Shown: positions 6,729 through 13,647, numbered from the stretch's first letter. The stretch: 27,706 nucleotides of DNA from Angelakisella sp. (GCA_020025195.1 JAHHSN010000019.1:1-27706); one strand, 5' to 3'. Notes: generated from the sequence alone by a model not told the origin. Translations and numbers: made by a program.

Positions 6729-7595
6729 ATGAATGCCAAACAAACAGAGCAGCTTACCGGGATCTCCCGCCGCAACCTGCGGTTCTATGAGCAGCAGGGC
6801 CTCATTCGCCCCCGGAGAAATCCGGAGAACGACTACCGGGATTATTCCGAAAAGGACATTGAGGACCTAAAGCTCATTCGAGCACTGCGCCGGCTGGACG
6901 CGCCGCTGGAGGATATTTCCTCCTGTCTGCATCAGGATATGACCATCCCGGAGCTCGCCGCGAGGCAGGAACAGCGCTTAAAGCAGCGTCAGCAGGAGGT
7001 GGAAACCTCGATCCGGTTCTGCCAGAAGCTGCAAAACACTTCCGATATCGATTCCGCATATATTGATGAGCTTCTTGACCGGATGGATGAGCCGGATGTG
7101 AAGAAAAAGCTGTTTAGCGACTGGGAGAAGGACTACCGGAAGGTTGCCCGCGCCGAAGGGCGGAAGGCGTTCTCCTTTACGCCGGAGGAGGCCGTCACCA
7201 CCCCGGAAGAGTTCACCGAGGTGCTGTGCCGATACGCCAATGAGAACGGCCTCAACCTTGTCATCACCAAGGAAGGGCTGGCGCCGGAATTTGAAATGGA
7301 CGGGATCGCCTATACGGCGCAGCGTATTTACCGCCGGGTCGGCCCCGTTCCGACGATGATCGTCCGCTGCACCGCCCTGCATCCCGATGCACTGGAGGCG
7401 GATGTGCCGGGCGTGCGGGGAAAGGTCTTTCAGTTCTTCCACAACTGGTGGCTTCTGCTGCTGCTTTTCCTCCTCTGGCTGCCGCGCGTGATCGGCGCCG
7501 AGGCGGGGCATCGCTGGGAGGTGCTTTTATTGGGCGGGGTCTTGGGCGTCGTGATCGTCGTGCTGTACCGGGTGTTCCAAAACCATAAAAACTGA
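6729..7595 (+). CDS. MerR-family regulator with C-terminal membrane anchor
   Basis: A 288-residue protein. Residues 3-70 are a MerR winged-helix DNA-binding domain (QLTGISRRNLRFYEQQGL, then NDYRDYSEKDIEDLKLI). Residues about 78-110 are Q/E/R-rich and likely the dimerisation coiled coil. Residues 110-235 form a soluble region I do not recognise. Two membrane helices follow at about 240-256 (tryptophan/leucine-rich) and 263-283. Start ATG 6729 is preceded by AAAGGATGA; an in-frame ATG at 6675 lies inside the promoter and is rejected. Typical MerR effectors sit in the soluble C-terminal part; here the anchor would hold the regulator at the membrane, so an envelope or membrane signal is a reasonable inference. 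The gene has two tandem promoters and its own terminator. Target genes other than itself are unknown. Confidence 0.8.
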   Translation: MNAKQTEQLTGISRRNLRFYEQQGLIRPRRNPENDYRDYSEKDIEDLKLIRALRRLDAPLEDISSCLHQDMTIPELAARQEQRLKQRQQEVETSIRFCQKLQNTSDIDSAYIDELLDRMDEPDVKKKLFSDWEKDYRKVARAEGRKAFSFTPEEAVTTPEEFTEVLCRYANENGLNLVITKEGLAPEFEMDGIAYTAQRIYRRVGPVPTMIVRCTALHPDALEADVPGVRGKVFQFFHNWWLLLLLFLLWLPRVIGAEAGHRWEVLLLGGVLGVVIVVLYRVFQNHKN

Positions 7596-7670
7596 AGTAC
7601 CGGCATATGGGAAAATCAATTTCCGATTTTGCAGGCACTTTCCACTTGCAGCAAAAAGAAAACCTTAATA

Positions 7671-7709
7671 AGGCAGGCAGAGATCTTCCGGTCTCCGCCT
7701 GCCTTTTTC
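7671..7709. terminator. Terminator between the convergent MerR-type gene and the surface protein
   Basis: AGGCAGGC...GCCTGCCT with an inner GAGA/GTCTC pairing, followed by TTTTTCTGTT on the plus strand. The left flank is also A-rich, so it may work in both directions. Confidence 0.85.
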
Positions 7710-7748
7710 TGTTCGAGGGGAATCTCTTTTTTCTCCTCGGGGGAAGCG

Positions 7749-9080
7749 TCACCGCTTCCGTGCGGCCGCCATTCCGAGGAGCGAAACCGCCGCGAGAACA
7801 CTTGCCGCCGCGGTCATGTCCCTTCCGCCGGTCGCGGGGTTCAGCTCCGGTTCGGGGTCAGGGTCCCAGCCGGGCCACGGATCGGGTCCGGGGGGCGGGG
7901 TGGTATCGGTCACCCAGTAGATCACATCCTTGAGATAGGTGAAGGTCTTAATAAGGGTACCCTCTGCACCGGTGATGGAAAGCGTTTTAGCGTGGGCCTT
8001 GTTCGCATCCTCCACCGCCTTCTCGATAACGGAAAGCTCCACCCCGGGGTTATACTCCTCCCAGCCCTCGGTTCTGCCCAGTGCCCAGTGCCCCGCCGCG
8101 TTTGGGGGCGCATGGTAGGTGGTGTAATACTCGATGGTGCCGGGCTCGATGGCTTCCACATAGAAGGTATTCTCCCCGAAGGTGTTCTCCCGGAGAATGT
8201 TGTTCTTGTCGCCCTCGTCCTGCAGATTGACCACACCGATGAGGGCGTTTTGGAGGGTGTTGCCGCTCACCTTGACCGTAAAGGAGTCCCCGGTGTTATC
8301 CTGCGCGATCACCTTGGCGCGGAGCTCTTTTGTCCCGGTGACGGTGTTATTGGCAATTTCCAGCGTGCCGCCGCCTCCCCCACCGCCCATATAGCCGTGG
8401 ATGGCAAAGCTGCAGTCGGTGATGATATTGCCGCTCAGGCGGCAGGTATCCCCCACGGGGATGTTATAGTTATCGTTCATAAACTCAATGGCATTGGAAA
8501 AGCCGCGGATCTCGCAGTCCGTCACATGAAGGGCAGTGCCATCCCAAAAGACGCCATAGAGGGCGCCCGCCCCCACGCCGGGGCCTATGACGGTGCAGTT
8601 TTCCACCGAGAGAGTGACCCCCGCGCCGCCGGAATAGCCGTTATGGGTCGAGATCGCCGAGGCACTCCAGCCGCCCTTGGCGGTGCCGGCCTTCACGGTC
8701 AGGTTTTTGAGCGTGACGCCGGTGCCGAAGACGTTGATGCCGCCGTTATCATCCAGCCCGAATTTCTCATCCCCGAGGACCTTCACCGTGACGCCCTGCC
8801 GGCTTTCGCCCTCGATGGTGAGCCCGGAGATGCCGCTTTGCCCCGTATAGGGCACGGTAAAGCGGTCATATTCCCCGTTTTCCACCCGGATGGTCCAGCC
8901 CGTGCGGTCGCCCTCGCATCCGGCAAGGTGATCGATGGCCGCTTGAATGGATGCAAAGTCCGCCGTCTCTCCCGCCCCCACCGTGAGGGTCTTTTCCGCC
9001 GCCCATGTTTTAACCGGCAGGAAGGCCAGCAGGAGCGCCGCCGCTGTCACGGCAAGAAGTCTTGTTTTTGGGTTCTTCAT
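7749..9080 (-). CDS. Cell-wall-anchored right-handed beta-helix surface protein (NPATG sorting signal)
   Basis: A 443-residue secreted protein. Residues 1-27 are a signal peptide (basic MKNPKTR, hydrophobic core, TWA cleavage site). Residues 30-330 carry repeated beta-strand/asparagine patterns such as VTLKNLTVKAG, LHVTDCEIRGF, LEIANNTVTG and VSGNTLQNA, as in parallel beta-helix (pectate-lyase-like) folds. It begins with the usual ASIQAAIDH segment of such proteins. After a proline/aspartate-rich linker (PPPGPDPWPGWDPDPEPE) comes the anchor: NPATG at 414-418, a hydrophobic stretch and a final RKR. This is a sortase signal of (N/S/P)PxTG type rather than LPxTG. AGGAGG lies 8 bases before the ATG. 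Carbohydrate-lyase or adhesin roles are both possible; no catalytic residues can be named. Confidence 0.82.
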   Translation of the reverse strand: MKNPKTRLLAVTAAALLLAFLPVKTWAAEKTLTVGAGETADFASIQAAIDHLAGCEGDRTGWTIRVENGEYDRFTVPYTGQSGISGLTIEGESRQGVTVKVLGDEKFGLDDNGGINVFGTGVTLKNLTVKAGTAKGGWSASAISTHNGYSGGAGVTLSVENCTVIGPGVGAGALYGVFWDGTALHVTDCEIRGFSNAIEFMNDNYNIPVGDTCRLSGNIITDCSFAIHGYMGGGGGGGTLEIANNTVTGTKELRAKVIAQDNTGDSFTVKVSGNTLQNALIGVVNLQDEGDKNNILRENTFGENTFYVEAIEPGTIEYYTTYHAPPNAAGHWALGRTEGWEEYNPGVELSVIEKAVEDANKAHAKTLSITGAEGTLIKTFTYLKDVIYWVTDTTPPPGPDPWPGWDPDPEPELNPATGGRDMTAAASVLAAVSLLGMAAARKR

Positions 9081-9161
9081 TCTGTAACCTCCTATTTATT
9101 TTCCGTCCTTTCCGGGACGTTTTTTCTCTGGTTCTTGCTAATAAAAATGGGTAGCGTGATT

Positions 9162-9181
9162 CAATTTATTCAATCAAATTG
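9162..9181. repeat. Second AT-rich inverted repeat in the divergent region
   Basis: CAATTT (9162-9167) and AAATTG (9176-9181) flank an 8-nt centre, 18 bp from the main palindrome. It may be a second, weaker operator or chance in AT-rich DNA. Confidence 0.35.
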
Positions 9182-9206
9182 TTTATTTGTATCCATGGTA
9201 TCTAAT
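9179..9206 (+). promoter_or_regulatory. Possible promoter for the XRE gene
   Basis: TTGTTT (9179-9184), a 16-bp spacer and TCTAAT (9201-9206). The -10 overlaps the palindrome, so the regulator could also repress itself. The -35 is weak. Confidence 0.4.
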
Positions 9207-9223
9207 TTAATTAGATATGTCAA
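9195..9223 (-). promoter_or_regulatory. Surface-protein promoter with palindromic operator filling the spacer
   Basis: On the minus strand TTGACA (complement of 9218-9223) and TACCAT (complement of 9195-9200) have a 17-bp spacer. The perfect palindrome TATCTAATTTAATTAGATA (9199-9217; 8-bp arms, 3-nt centre) occupies that spacer. A bound dimer would block polymerase, so repression by the divergent XRE protein is the simplest reading. Confidence 0.65.
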
Positions 9224-9298
9224 GTGAAATGGCTGAATATTCTAGTCATGGGTGCCAAATGTATATAGTAAAATGAAATGCGCAAGGTGGTGAGCTTG

Positions 9299-9610
9299 GT
9301 GGAAAAAGAAGATTTTATCAAAAGGCTGATTGAGCTGCGGATGCAGAAAGGCGTTTCCGCCCGCGATATGAGCCTCTCGATCGGTCAGAGTGCCGGTTAT
9401 ATCAACAACATTGAAAACGGCGTCAACCTGCCTTCGATGACTGTTTTCTTTTATATCTGTGATTATCTGGAGATCTCCCCAAAGGATTTTTTCGATTTCA
9501 GCACCCCCAATCCCTCCAAATCCCAGGAGCTTTTTGAACTGGCCAAGGGGCTGAGCGAGCATCAGCTGGATCTGCTCATCGCTTTGGCCCAAGAGTTAAA
9601 ACGAAAATAA
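9299..9610 (+). CDS. XRE-family helix-turn-helix transcriptional regulator
   Basis: A 103-residue protein. Residues about 6-62 form a Cro/C1-type HTH (VSARDMSLSIGQSAGYINNI then PSMTVFFYICDYL), with the ISPKDFF ending common in Firmicute small XRE repressors. The last 35 residues are a helical tail (LFELAKGLSEHQLDLLIALA), probably for dimerisation. Start choice: the near-perfect Shine-Dalgarno AAGGTGGTGA (9284-9293) lies inside a longer frame from ATG 9278, so initiation is more likely at GTG 9299 (8 bases from its core) than at 9278. It is divergent from the surface-protein gene, with a palindrome between them; control of that gene is inferred. Confidence 0.82.
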   Translation: MEKEDFIKRLIELRMQKGVSARDMSLSIGQSAGYINNIENGVNLPSMTVFFYICDYLEISPKDFFDFSTPNPSKSQELFELAKGLSEHQLDLLIALAQELKRK

Positions 9611-9611
9611 A

Positions 9612-9646
9612 AAAGATGCCGTTCCCTGCCGGGGCGGCATTTTTTA
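9612..9646 (+). terminator. XRE gene terminator
   Basis: ATGCCG and CCC pair with GGG and CGGCAT around a TGCC loop, followed by T6. Confidence 0.85.
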
Positions 9647-9817
9647 TTCCTCGGAAAAACACCGCCGGGGATCTCCCCGTCCTCCGGATGCGTCCGGATG
9701 ATCTCCGGGACTTATACAAAAAGGCGGCCGCGGGGGGAAAAGCTCCACCGAAAGGGCCGCCAAAAATATTTCTGCTCTAAAATGAATCAGTTTGTCCTTA
9801 AATCCTGCATTTTTCTG
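9647..9817. other. Gene-free region with three separate hairpins
   Basis: GGGGATCTCCCC (9667-9678), TCCGGATGCGTCCGGA (about 9683-9698) and GGCGGCC/GGCCGCC (9723-9729 with 9755-9761) are inverted repeats. They have no common closing stem, so this is not a clear fifth cloverleaf. No open frame with a ribosome binding site was found. Confidence 0.4.
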
Positions 9818-9846
9818 TTGAATTTTCCGTTTAACTGTGCTATATT
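9818..9846 (+). promoter_or_regulatory. gdhA promoter
   Basis: TTGAAT (9818-9823), a 17-bp spacer, and TATATT (9841-9846) with a TGTGC extension just upstream. Confidence 0.72.
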
Positions 9847-9926
9847 GAATAAAACAACTCACCGGCTTGCAGAACTCCCCCGCTTTTCAGGGAACGCTCC
9901 GGTTTTTATAAGGAGAAGTGATAAAA

Positions 9927-11270
9927 ATGATCGAGAACAAAGCTCTTTTGGAGGTCCTGGAAACGGTAAAAGCCAGAGATCCCCACGAACCGGAATTTAT
10001 TCAGGCGGTCACCGAGGTCCTGGAGACGCTGGAGCCCGTCATCGACCGCCGTCCCGACCTTGTGGAGGCGGGCGTGCTGGAGCGCTTTGTGGAGCCGGAG
10101 CGGATCATCAGCTTCCGGGTGCCGTGGGTGGACGACGCGGGCAAGACCCGGGTCAACCGCGGCTACCGCGTGCAGTTTAATTCCGCCATCGGCCCCTATA
10201 AGGGCGGACTGCGCTTCCACCCCTCCGTCAACCTCAGCATCCTCAAGTTCCTCGGCTTTGAGCAGGTGCTGAAAAACAGCCTGACCACCCTGCCCATGGG
10301 CGGCGGCAAGGGCGGCAGCGACTTTGACCCCAAGGGCAAGAGTGACGGCGAGGTCATGCGCTTCTGCCAAAGCTTTATGAATGAGCTTTATCGCCACATC
10401 GGGCTGGACCGGGACGTCCCCGCGGGAGATATCGGCGTCGGCGCCCGGGAGGTCGGCTATCTCTTTGGGCAGTATAAGCGCCTTCAGAATCTCTACGGCG
10501 GCGTCTTTACCGGCAAGGGGCTTACCTACGGCGGAAGCCTGGCCCGGCGGGAGGCCACCGGCTACGGACTCTGCTATTTTACCGAGGAGATGCTCGCGGC
10601 CAACGGCAAGACCCTCGCCGGCAAGACCGTTCTCGTCTCCGGCTCCGGCAATGTTGCCATTTACGCCGCCGAAAAGGCGATGACGATGGGCGCCAAGGTC
10701 GTCGCGATGAGCGATTCCTCCGGCTTTATTCATGACCCGAACGGTGTGGACCTCGCGGTCATCAAGGAAATCAAGGAGGTTCGCCGCGGACGCATCAAGG
10801 AATATGTCGAGGCCCATCCGGACGCCACCTACACCGAGGGAAGCCGCGGCATCTGGGGCATCCCCTGCGATGTGGCGCTCCCCGCGGCCACCCAGAACGA
10901 AATCGACGGGGAAAGCGCCCGGCTCCTTGCCAAGAACGGCTGCTTCTGCGTCTCCGAGGGCGCCAATATGCCCTCCACCCCCGAGGCGATCGAGGTCTAC
11001 TTCGAGAACAAGATGCTTTACGGCCCCGCCAAGGCCGCCAATGCCGGCGGTGTTTCGGTGAGCGGTCTGGAGATGAGCCAGAACGCGCTGCACCTCTCCT
11101 GGAGCTTTGAGGAGGTGGATGAGCGTCTCCGCGCCATCATGAAGCAGATCTTTGCCGCCTGCGACGCCGCCGCGAAGGAATACAGCACCCCCGGAAACTA
11201 CATGGCAGGCGCCAACATCGCGGGCTTCCTCAAGGTAGCGGAAGCGATGAAAGCACAGGGCTGCGTGTAA
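9927..11270 (+). CDS. gdhA: NADP-specific glutamate dehydrogenase
   Basis: A 447-residue enzyme of the hexameric GDH family. It interconverts 2-oxoglutarate plus ammonia and glutamate in the cytoplasm. Visible marks are YKGGLRFHPSVN at residues 91-102, the catalytic-lysine region PMGGGKGGSDFDPKGKS around 124-139, RDVPAGDIGVG near 165, the Rossmann motif VLVSGSGNVA near 235, and GANMPSTPEA near 345. The SDSSG segment after the Rossmann beta-2 strand is typical of NADP-using enzymes. AAGGAG precedes the ATG at 9927 by 11 bases; a GTG at 9918 sits too close to that site. It is a single gene with its own promoter and terminator, and supplies glutamate, the substrate of gltX and murI elsewhere in the window. 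Confidence 0.96.
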   Translation: MIENKALLEVLETVKARDPHEPEFIQAVTEVLETLEPVIDRRPDLVEAGVLERFVEPERIISFRVPWVDDAGKTRVNRGYRVQFNSAIGPYKGGLRFHPSVNLSILKFLGFEQVLKNSLTTLPMGGGKGGSDFDPKGKSDGEVMRFCQSFMNELYRHIGLDRDVPAGDIGVGAREVGYLFGQYKRLQNLYGGVFTGKGLTYGGSLARREATGYGLCYFTEEMLAANGKTLAGKTVLVSGSGNVAIYAAEKAMTMGAKVVAMSDSSGFIHDPNGVDLAVIKEIKEVRRGRIKEYVEAHPDATYTEGSRGIWGIPCDVALPAATQNEIDGESARLLAKNGCFCVSEGANMPSTPEAIEVYFENKMLYGPAKAANAGGVSVSGLEMSQNALHLSWSFEEVDERLRAIMKQIFAACDAAAKEYSTPGNYMAGANIAGFLKVAEAMKAQGCV

Positions 11271-11290
11271 AAAACCCCTGACGCAATAAA

Positions 11291-11323
11291 AAAAGACCGT
11301 CTTTCCCGGCGGTCTTTTCTTTT
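11291..11323 (+). terminator. gdhA terminator
   Basis: AAAAGACCG (11291-11299) pairs with CGGTCTTTT (11310-11318), followed by CTTTTT. Confidence 0.85.
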
Positions 11324-11348
11324 TGGGTGGGAAGCACTCCCCCCCGGC

Positions 11349-11393
11349 GCGCGCGGCTCGGGACTCGGAGGACTGAGAGTCCCTCCCGCGCGC
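11349..11393. repeat. Two-storey intergenic hairpin
   Basis: The outer 8-bp stem GCGCGCGG/CCGCGCGC (11349-11356, 11386-11393) and inner 7-bp stem GGGACTC/GAGTCCC (11360-11366, 11377-11383) are separated by a small internal loop. It lies between two terminators and has no T-tract of its own. Confidence 0.6.
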
Positions 11394-11410
11394 TTCTCCC
11401 CCTCCCCGCA

Positions 11411-11449
11411 AAAAGCGCCGCTCCCTTTCGATTCGGGAGCGGCGCTTTT
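11411..11449. terminator. Bidirectional terminator, gdhA side and HAD gene
   Basis: A perfect 15-bp stem AAAAGCGCCGCTCCC/GGGAGCGGCGCTTTT with a 9-nt loop; T-rich on both sides according to strand. Confidence 0.9.
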
Positions 11450-11458
11450 CTTCTCTTT

Positions 11459-12091
11459 TTAGTCCTCTCCCAGAAGGGAAAGCAGTTCCTCCGGGCGGGA
11501 AAGCACGGTCCGGGCGGGAACCTTCTGCCCGGCGCCCCAGCCCGCGAGGGCAAAGGCAACCCCTGCCCCCTCGGCACAGCGCAGATCGTATTCGCTGTCC
11601 CCCAGATAGATGACCTCCTCCGGGGTGAGCCCGCGCTTTTTCATGTAATAGAGGAGCGGGTCGGGAGAGGGCTTGTGTCCCTCGGTGTCGTCGGCGCAGA
11701 CCGCCGTCTTAAAATAAGGCGCAATGCTGTACCGCGCGATATCCTCATCAAACTCCATATGGGTGCGGGAGGTCACGATGCCAAGCCCGTAGCCCTTTTC
11801 ATGAAGTGCCTGCACCGTGGGCTCAATGCCCTCAAACAGGCCGACCAAATCGTCATAGTTCACGATCTGCTCCACCCAGCAGCGCATCGCCTCGGGGATT
11901 CGTTCGGTGAAGCCGAGGATGCCGAGAGCGTCCTCCCCGGGGATACCGAGACAGAACGCAAGCTCCTCGGTGGTGTATTTTTTGCCGTAAACCATATCCA
12001 AAGCGTCCTGCATCGAGCGCAGGATGGCCTGTTCGGTGTCCACGAGCGTCCCGTCTACATCAAAAATAACTTCTTTTATCTTGCCGTTCAT
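11459..12091 (-). CDS. HAD-superfamily hydrolase (subfamily IA phosphatase, PpaX/Gph-like)
   Basis: A 210-residue HAD phosphatase. Motif I FDVDGTLVDT has the nucleophile Asp11 and acid/base Asp13. Motif II is VTSRTHMEF near residue 105, motif III Lys is in GHKPSPDP near 150, and motif IV is YLGDSEYD near 170. The cap domain is a helical C1 type, as in phosphoglycolate phosphatases and beta-phosphoglucomutases; the true substrate cannot be told. The ATG at 12089-12091 is 9 bases after AAGGAGG. The in-frame ATG two codons earlier is too close, and the longer frame to 12232 includes the promoter. It is a lone gene with its own promoter and terminator. Confidence 0.85.
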   Translation of the reverse strand: MNGKIKEVIFDVDGTLVDTEQAILRSMQDALDMVYGKKYTTEELAFCLGIPGEDALGILGFTERIPEAMRCWVEQIVNYDDLVGLFEGIEPTVQALHEKGYGLGIVTSRTHMEFDEDIARYSIAPYFKTAVCADDTEGHKPSPDPLLYYMKKRGLTPEEVIYLGDSEYDLRCAEGAGVAFALAGWGAGQKVPARTVLSRPEELLSLLGED

Positions 12092-12119
12092 TCCCATCGT
12101 CCTCCTTTTTCTGTTCCCT

Positions 12120-12148
12120 ACTATACCAGAAGCTTTGCCATTCGGCAA
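12120..12148 (-). promoter_or_regulatory. HAD gene promoter with dyad over the -35
   Basis: On the minus strand TTGCCG (complement of 12143-12148), 17 bp, TATAGT (complement of 12120-12125). The inverted repeat TTGCC-ATTC-GGCAA (12135-12148) overlaps the -35 and could be an operator. Confidence 0.65.
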
Positions 12149-12250
12149 TGCTCCCGGGAAGGAAAACCTTTCCCAATGTGACAATATCATGGAAGGCGGC
12201 CGCCGGAAACGATATTCTTTGGGTAACATCATTTTTCAGGAGGACAAATT

Positions 12251-12556
12251 ATGAAGCTCTTTGAACTGGAAAAGACCGAAACCTTCCGGGAGGCGCCGCC
12301 GGACGGCGGCATCGAAAGCGTCTGCTCCTGCGTGCTGAAAAAGAAGCCCCGCTGCACCCTTTGGGTGGAGGGCATGAGGAGCCTGCGGGATGAGCGGCGG
12401 GTGGAAAAGGCCCTGAGAGGGCTTCCGGGGATCACGGCCGAGGCCGACCATCGCAGCGGGAGCGTTTCCGTTCTGCTCGGCGCCCCGCACAGTGACGCGG
12501 AGCTTGCGGCCGCGGTGGAGGCGGCGGGCTTTGCCGTCACCGCCCGGGAGGGGTGA
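12251..12556 (+). CDS. HMA-like small protein lacking the metal-binding CxxC
   Basis: A 101-residue protein starting at ATG 12251 with AGGAGG eight bases upstream. Residues 34-97 have the beta-alpha-beta-beta-alpha-beta spacing of heavy-metal-associated domains: CTLWVEGM, then a helix (DERRVEKALRGLPGI), a strand pair (AEADHRSGSVSVLL) and an ending (LAAAVEAAGFAV) close to the family's classical EAxxxAGY/F segment. The metal motif GMxCxxC reads GMRSLRD here, so both cysteines are gone. A separate V-C-S-C sits at residues 24-27. It could be a structural relative used for protein binding, or could bind metal through the displaced cysteines. There is no neighbouring copper gene to support a metal role. 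Confidence 0.65.
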   Translation: MKLFELEKTETFREAPPDGGIESVCSCVLKKKPRCTLWVEGMRSLRDERRVEKALRGLPGITAEADHRSGSVSVLLGAPHSDAELAAAVEAAGFAVTAREG

Positions 12557-12730
12557 GCCGTCCCGCCTTCATTCGGGGGAGGGCTTATGGCTCCTGTCTC
12601 CCTTTTCCCTTTTGGACTGACCGGAAAAACGCCGTCGATTTTACGGGGATGCGCCTGTTTCAGCCGCCGCTTATAGTTTACAGTAAAAGAAAGATTTAAT
12701 AGAAGCCGCACGCAAAATAACAGGAAAGTA
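12557..12730. other. Intergenic region without recognised gene
   Basis: No ribosome-binding-site-backed frame is seen. The composition shifts from GC-rich to AT-rich toward the promoter of the small gene at 12798. Confidence 0.35.
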
Positions 12731-12739
12731 TGCTATAAT
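12731..12739 (+). promoter_or_regulatory. Extended -10 promoter for the 31-residue gene
   Basis: TGC directly before a perfect TATAAT (12734-12739); no good -35. The leader to the ATG is about 50 nt. Confidence 0.6.
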
Positions 12740-12797
12740 GGGGCTGTAAACAACGAGTGAATCCGGTCAGACCCATCAGAAGCGAAGGGGCTATTTT

Positions 12798-12893
12798 ATG
12801 CTTGATTTAATAATTGATTTTTTGGTAACCATCGGTGACCTGTGCGCAGATCTATGGGTGAATAAGATTGTGTCAAAATTCAAAAAGAAATAA
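12798..12893 (+). CDS. 31-residue hydrophobic/cationic small protein
   Basis: An ATG at 12798 follows AAGGGG by 8 bases and gives 31 codons to TAA. Residues 1-22 are hydrophobic with regularly spaced acidic residues (MLDLIIDFLVTIGDLCADLW). The tail is basic (KIVSKFKKK). This can form one amphipathic or membrane helix with a positive cytoplasmic end. The promoter, ribosome binding site, frame and terminator are all in place, which argues for a real gene. The shape is shared by small membrane proteins and type I toxins such as the Ldr and TisB classes, but I see no homology and no clear antisense RNA. Function is unknown. Confidence 0.6.
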   Translation: MLDLIIDFLVTIGDLCADLWVNKIVSKFKKK

Positions 12894-12943
12894 AGCGCTA
12901 CCATGCCGGGGCTCTCTGACAGCGCCTGCCAAAGCTTAAAATA

Positions 12944-12975
12944 AGACTCCGTCCTTTAGGGCGGAGCCCTTTTTG
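12944..12975 (+). terminator. Terminator of the 31-residue gene
   Basis: CTCCGTCC (12947-12954) pairs with GGGCGGAG (12959-12966, one G-T) around TTTA, followed by CCCTTTTTG. Confidence 0.75.
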
Positions 12976-13065
12976 TCTCGTTCGGCTTTGTCCCATTCGG
13001 CAAAGAATTTTAAGGATCGTCTTTTTTCCCCCCAAAAAGGGAAAAGCGCCGCCCCTGTTTGCCGG

Positions 13066-13094
13066 ATGACAAGCCCTCCGCGTTATGCTATAAT
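13066..13094 (+). promoter_or_regulatory. Promoter of the small-protein operon
   Basis: ATGACA (13066-13071), a 17-bp spacer and TATAAT (13089-13094) with an upstream TGC. The 75-nt leader holds a GC hairpin (GCGGG/CCCGC, about 13106-13136). Confidence 0.75.
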
Positions 13095-13169
13095 AAGAGG
13101 ATAAGGCGGGTGGGGCAGGACTCGGCGCCGCCCCGCTCTCCCCCAAAAACGACCAAGCGGAGGAGTCTT

Positions 13170-13379
13170 ATGCCTACAAAACTCGTTGTTATCACCCTAT
13201 GCAGCATCTTCGCCATCATGGTGGGCGGCGTGCTCACCGTCGTCGGCCTGGTGCGGGAAATCACCGCGCTCACCGCGGCGGGCATCGCTCTCGCGGCGGC
13301 CGCCTTTCTCCTCTTTCTGGTGGTGTTCCTGCGCACCCTCCTCCGCAATAGGCGGGAAAACCCCAAAAAGAAAAAGTAA
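13170..13379 (+). CDS. Small two-helix membrane protein
   Basis: A 69-residue protein from ATG 13170, with GGAGGAG ending 4 bases upstream. Two hydrophobic helices occupy about residues 4-26 (VVITLCSIFAIMVGGVLTVV) and 34-56 (AAGIALAAAAFLLFLVVFL). A cytoplasm-type basic tail (RNRRENPKKKK) ends the protein. The longer frame from 13059 overlaps the promoter and is rejected. It is the first gene of a three-gene operon; I do not recognise the family. Confidence 0.7.
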   Translation: MPTKLVVITLCSIFAIMVGGVLTVVGLVREITALTAAGIALAAAAFLLFLVVFLRTLLRNRRENPKKKK

Positions 13380-13391
13380 GGGAGACTCTAT

Positions 13392-13616
13392 ATGAAACGT
13401 TATTCCGGCCTCTCGGAGCGCCTTGCCAAAAACGACGACCCCCTGCGCAAAAAGAAGCTGTGGCTCAAGAGCTTCTGCCTCGCGGGTGTGATGGGCGGCA
13501 TGGGCCTCCTCTTCCTCTTTACCCTCGGCCCCGATTTTACCGTGTTCAGCGTGGTGCTCATCATTGCGGGGCTTTTGGCGCTGCTGGACGGCCTTGCCAT
13601 GAAGCACCGCAAATAA
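13392..13616 (+). CDS. Small two-helix membrane protein
   Basis: A 74-residue protein 12 bp after the previous gene, with AGGGAGA upstream of the ATG. A charged N-terminal 28 residues (RLAKNDDPLRKKKLWLK) precede two membrane helices at about 29-46 (CLAGVMGGMGLLFLFTLG) and 50-67, then a basic end (KHRK). The layout mirrors the protein before it, which suggests that the two pack together in the membrane. The family is not recognised. Confidence 0.7.
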   Translation: MKRYSGLSERLAKNDDPLRKKKLWLKSFCLAGVMGGMGLLFLFTLGPDFTVFSVVLIIAGLLALLDGLAMKHRK

Positions 13617-13647
13617 ATCCACCCACTCCAAAAAAGGAGGACCTTGT

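Noticed and set aside
9664..9761. Fifth cloverleaf element
   Set aside because: Three hairpins are present but no closing outer stem could be found.
9906..11411. 501-residue open frame antisense to gdhA
   Set aside because: Same cause: the plus strand encodes an unmistakable glutamate dehydrogenase, and the antisense frame runs through its promoter and terminators.
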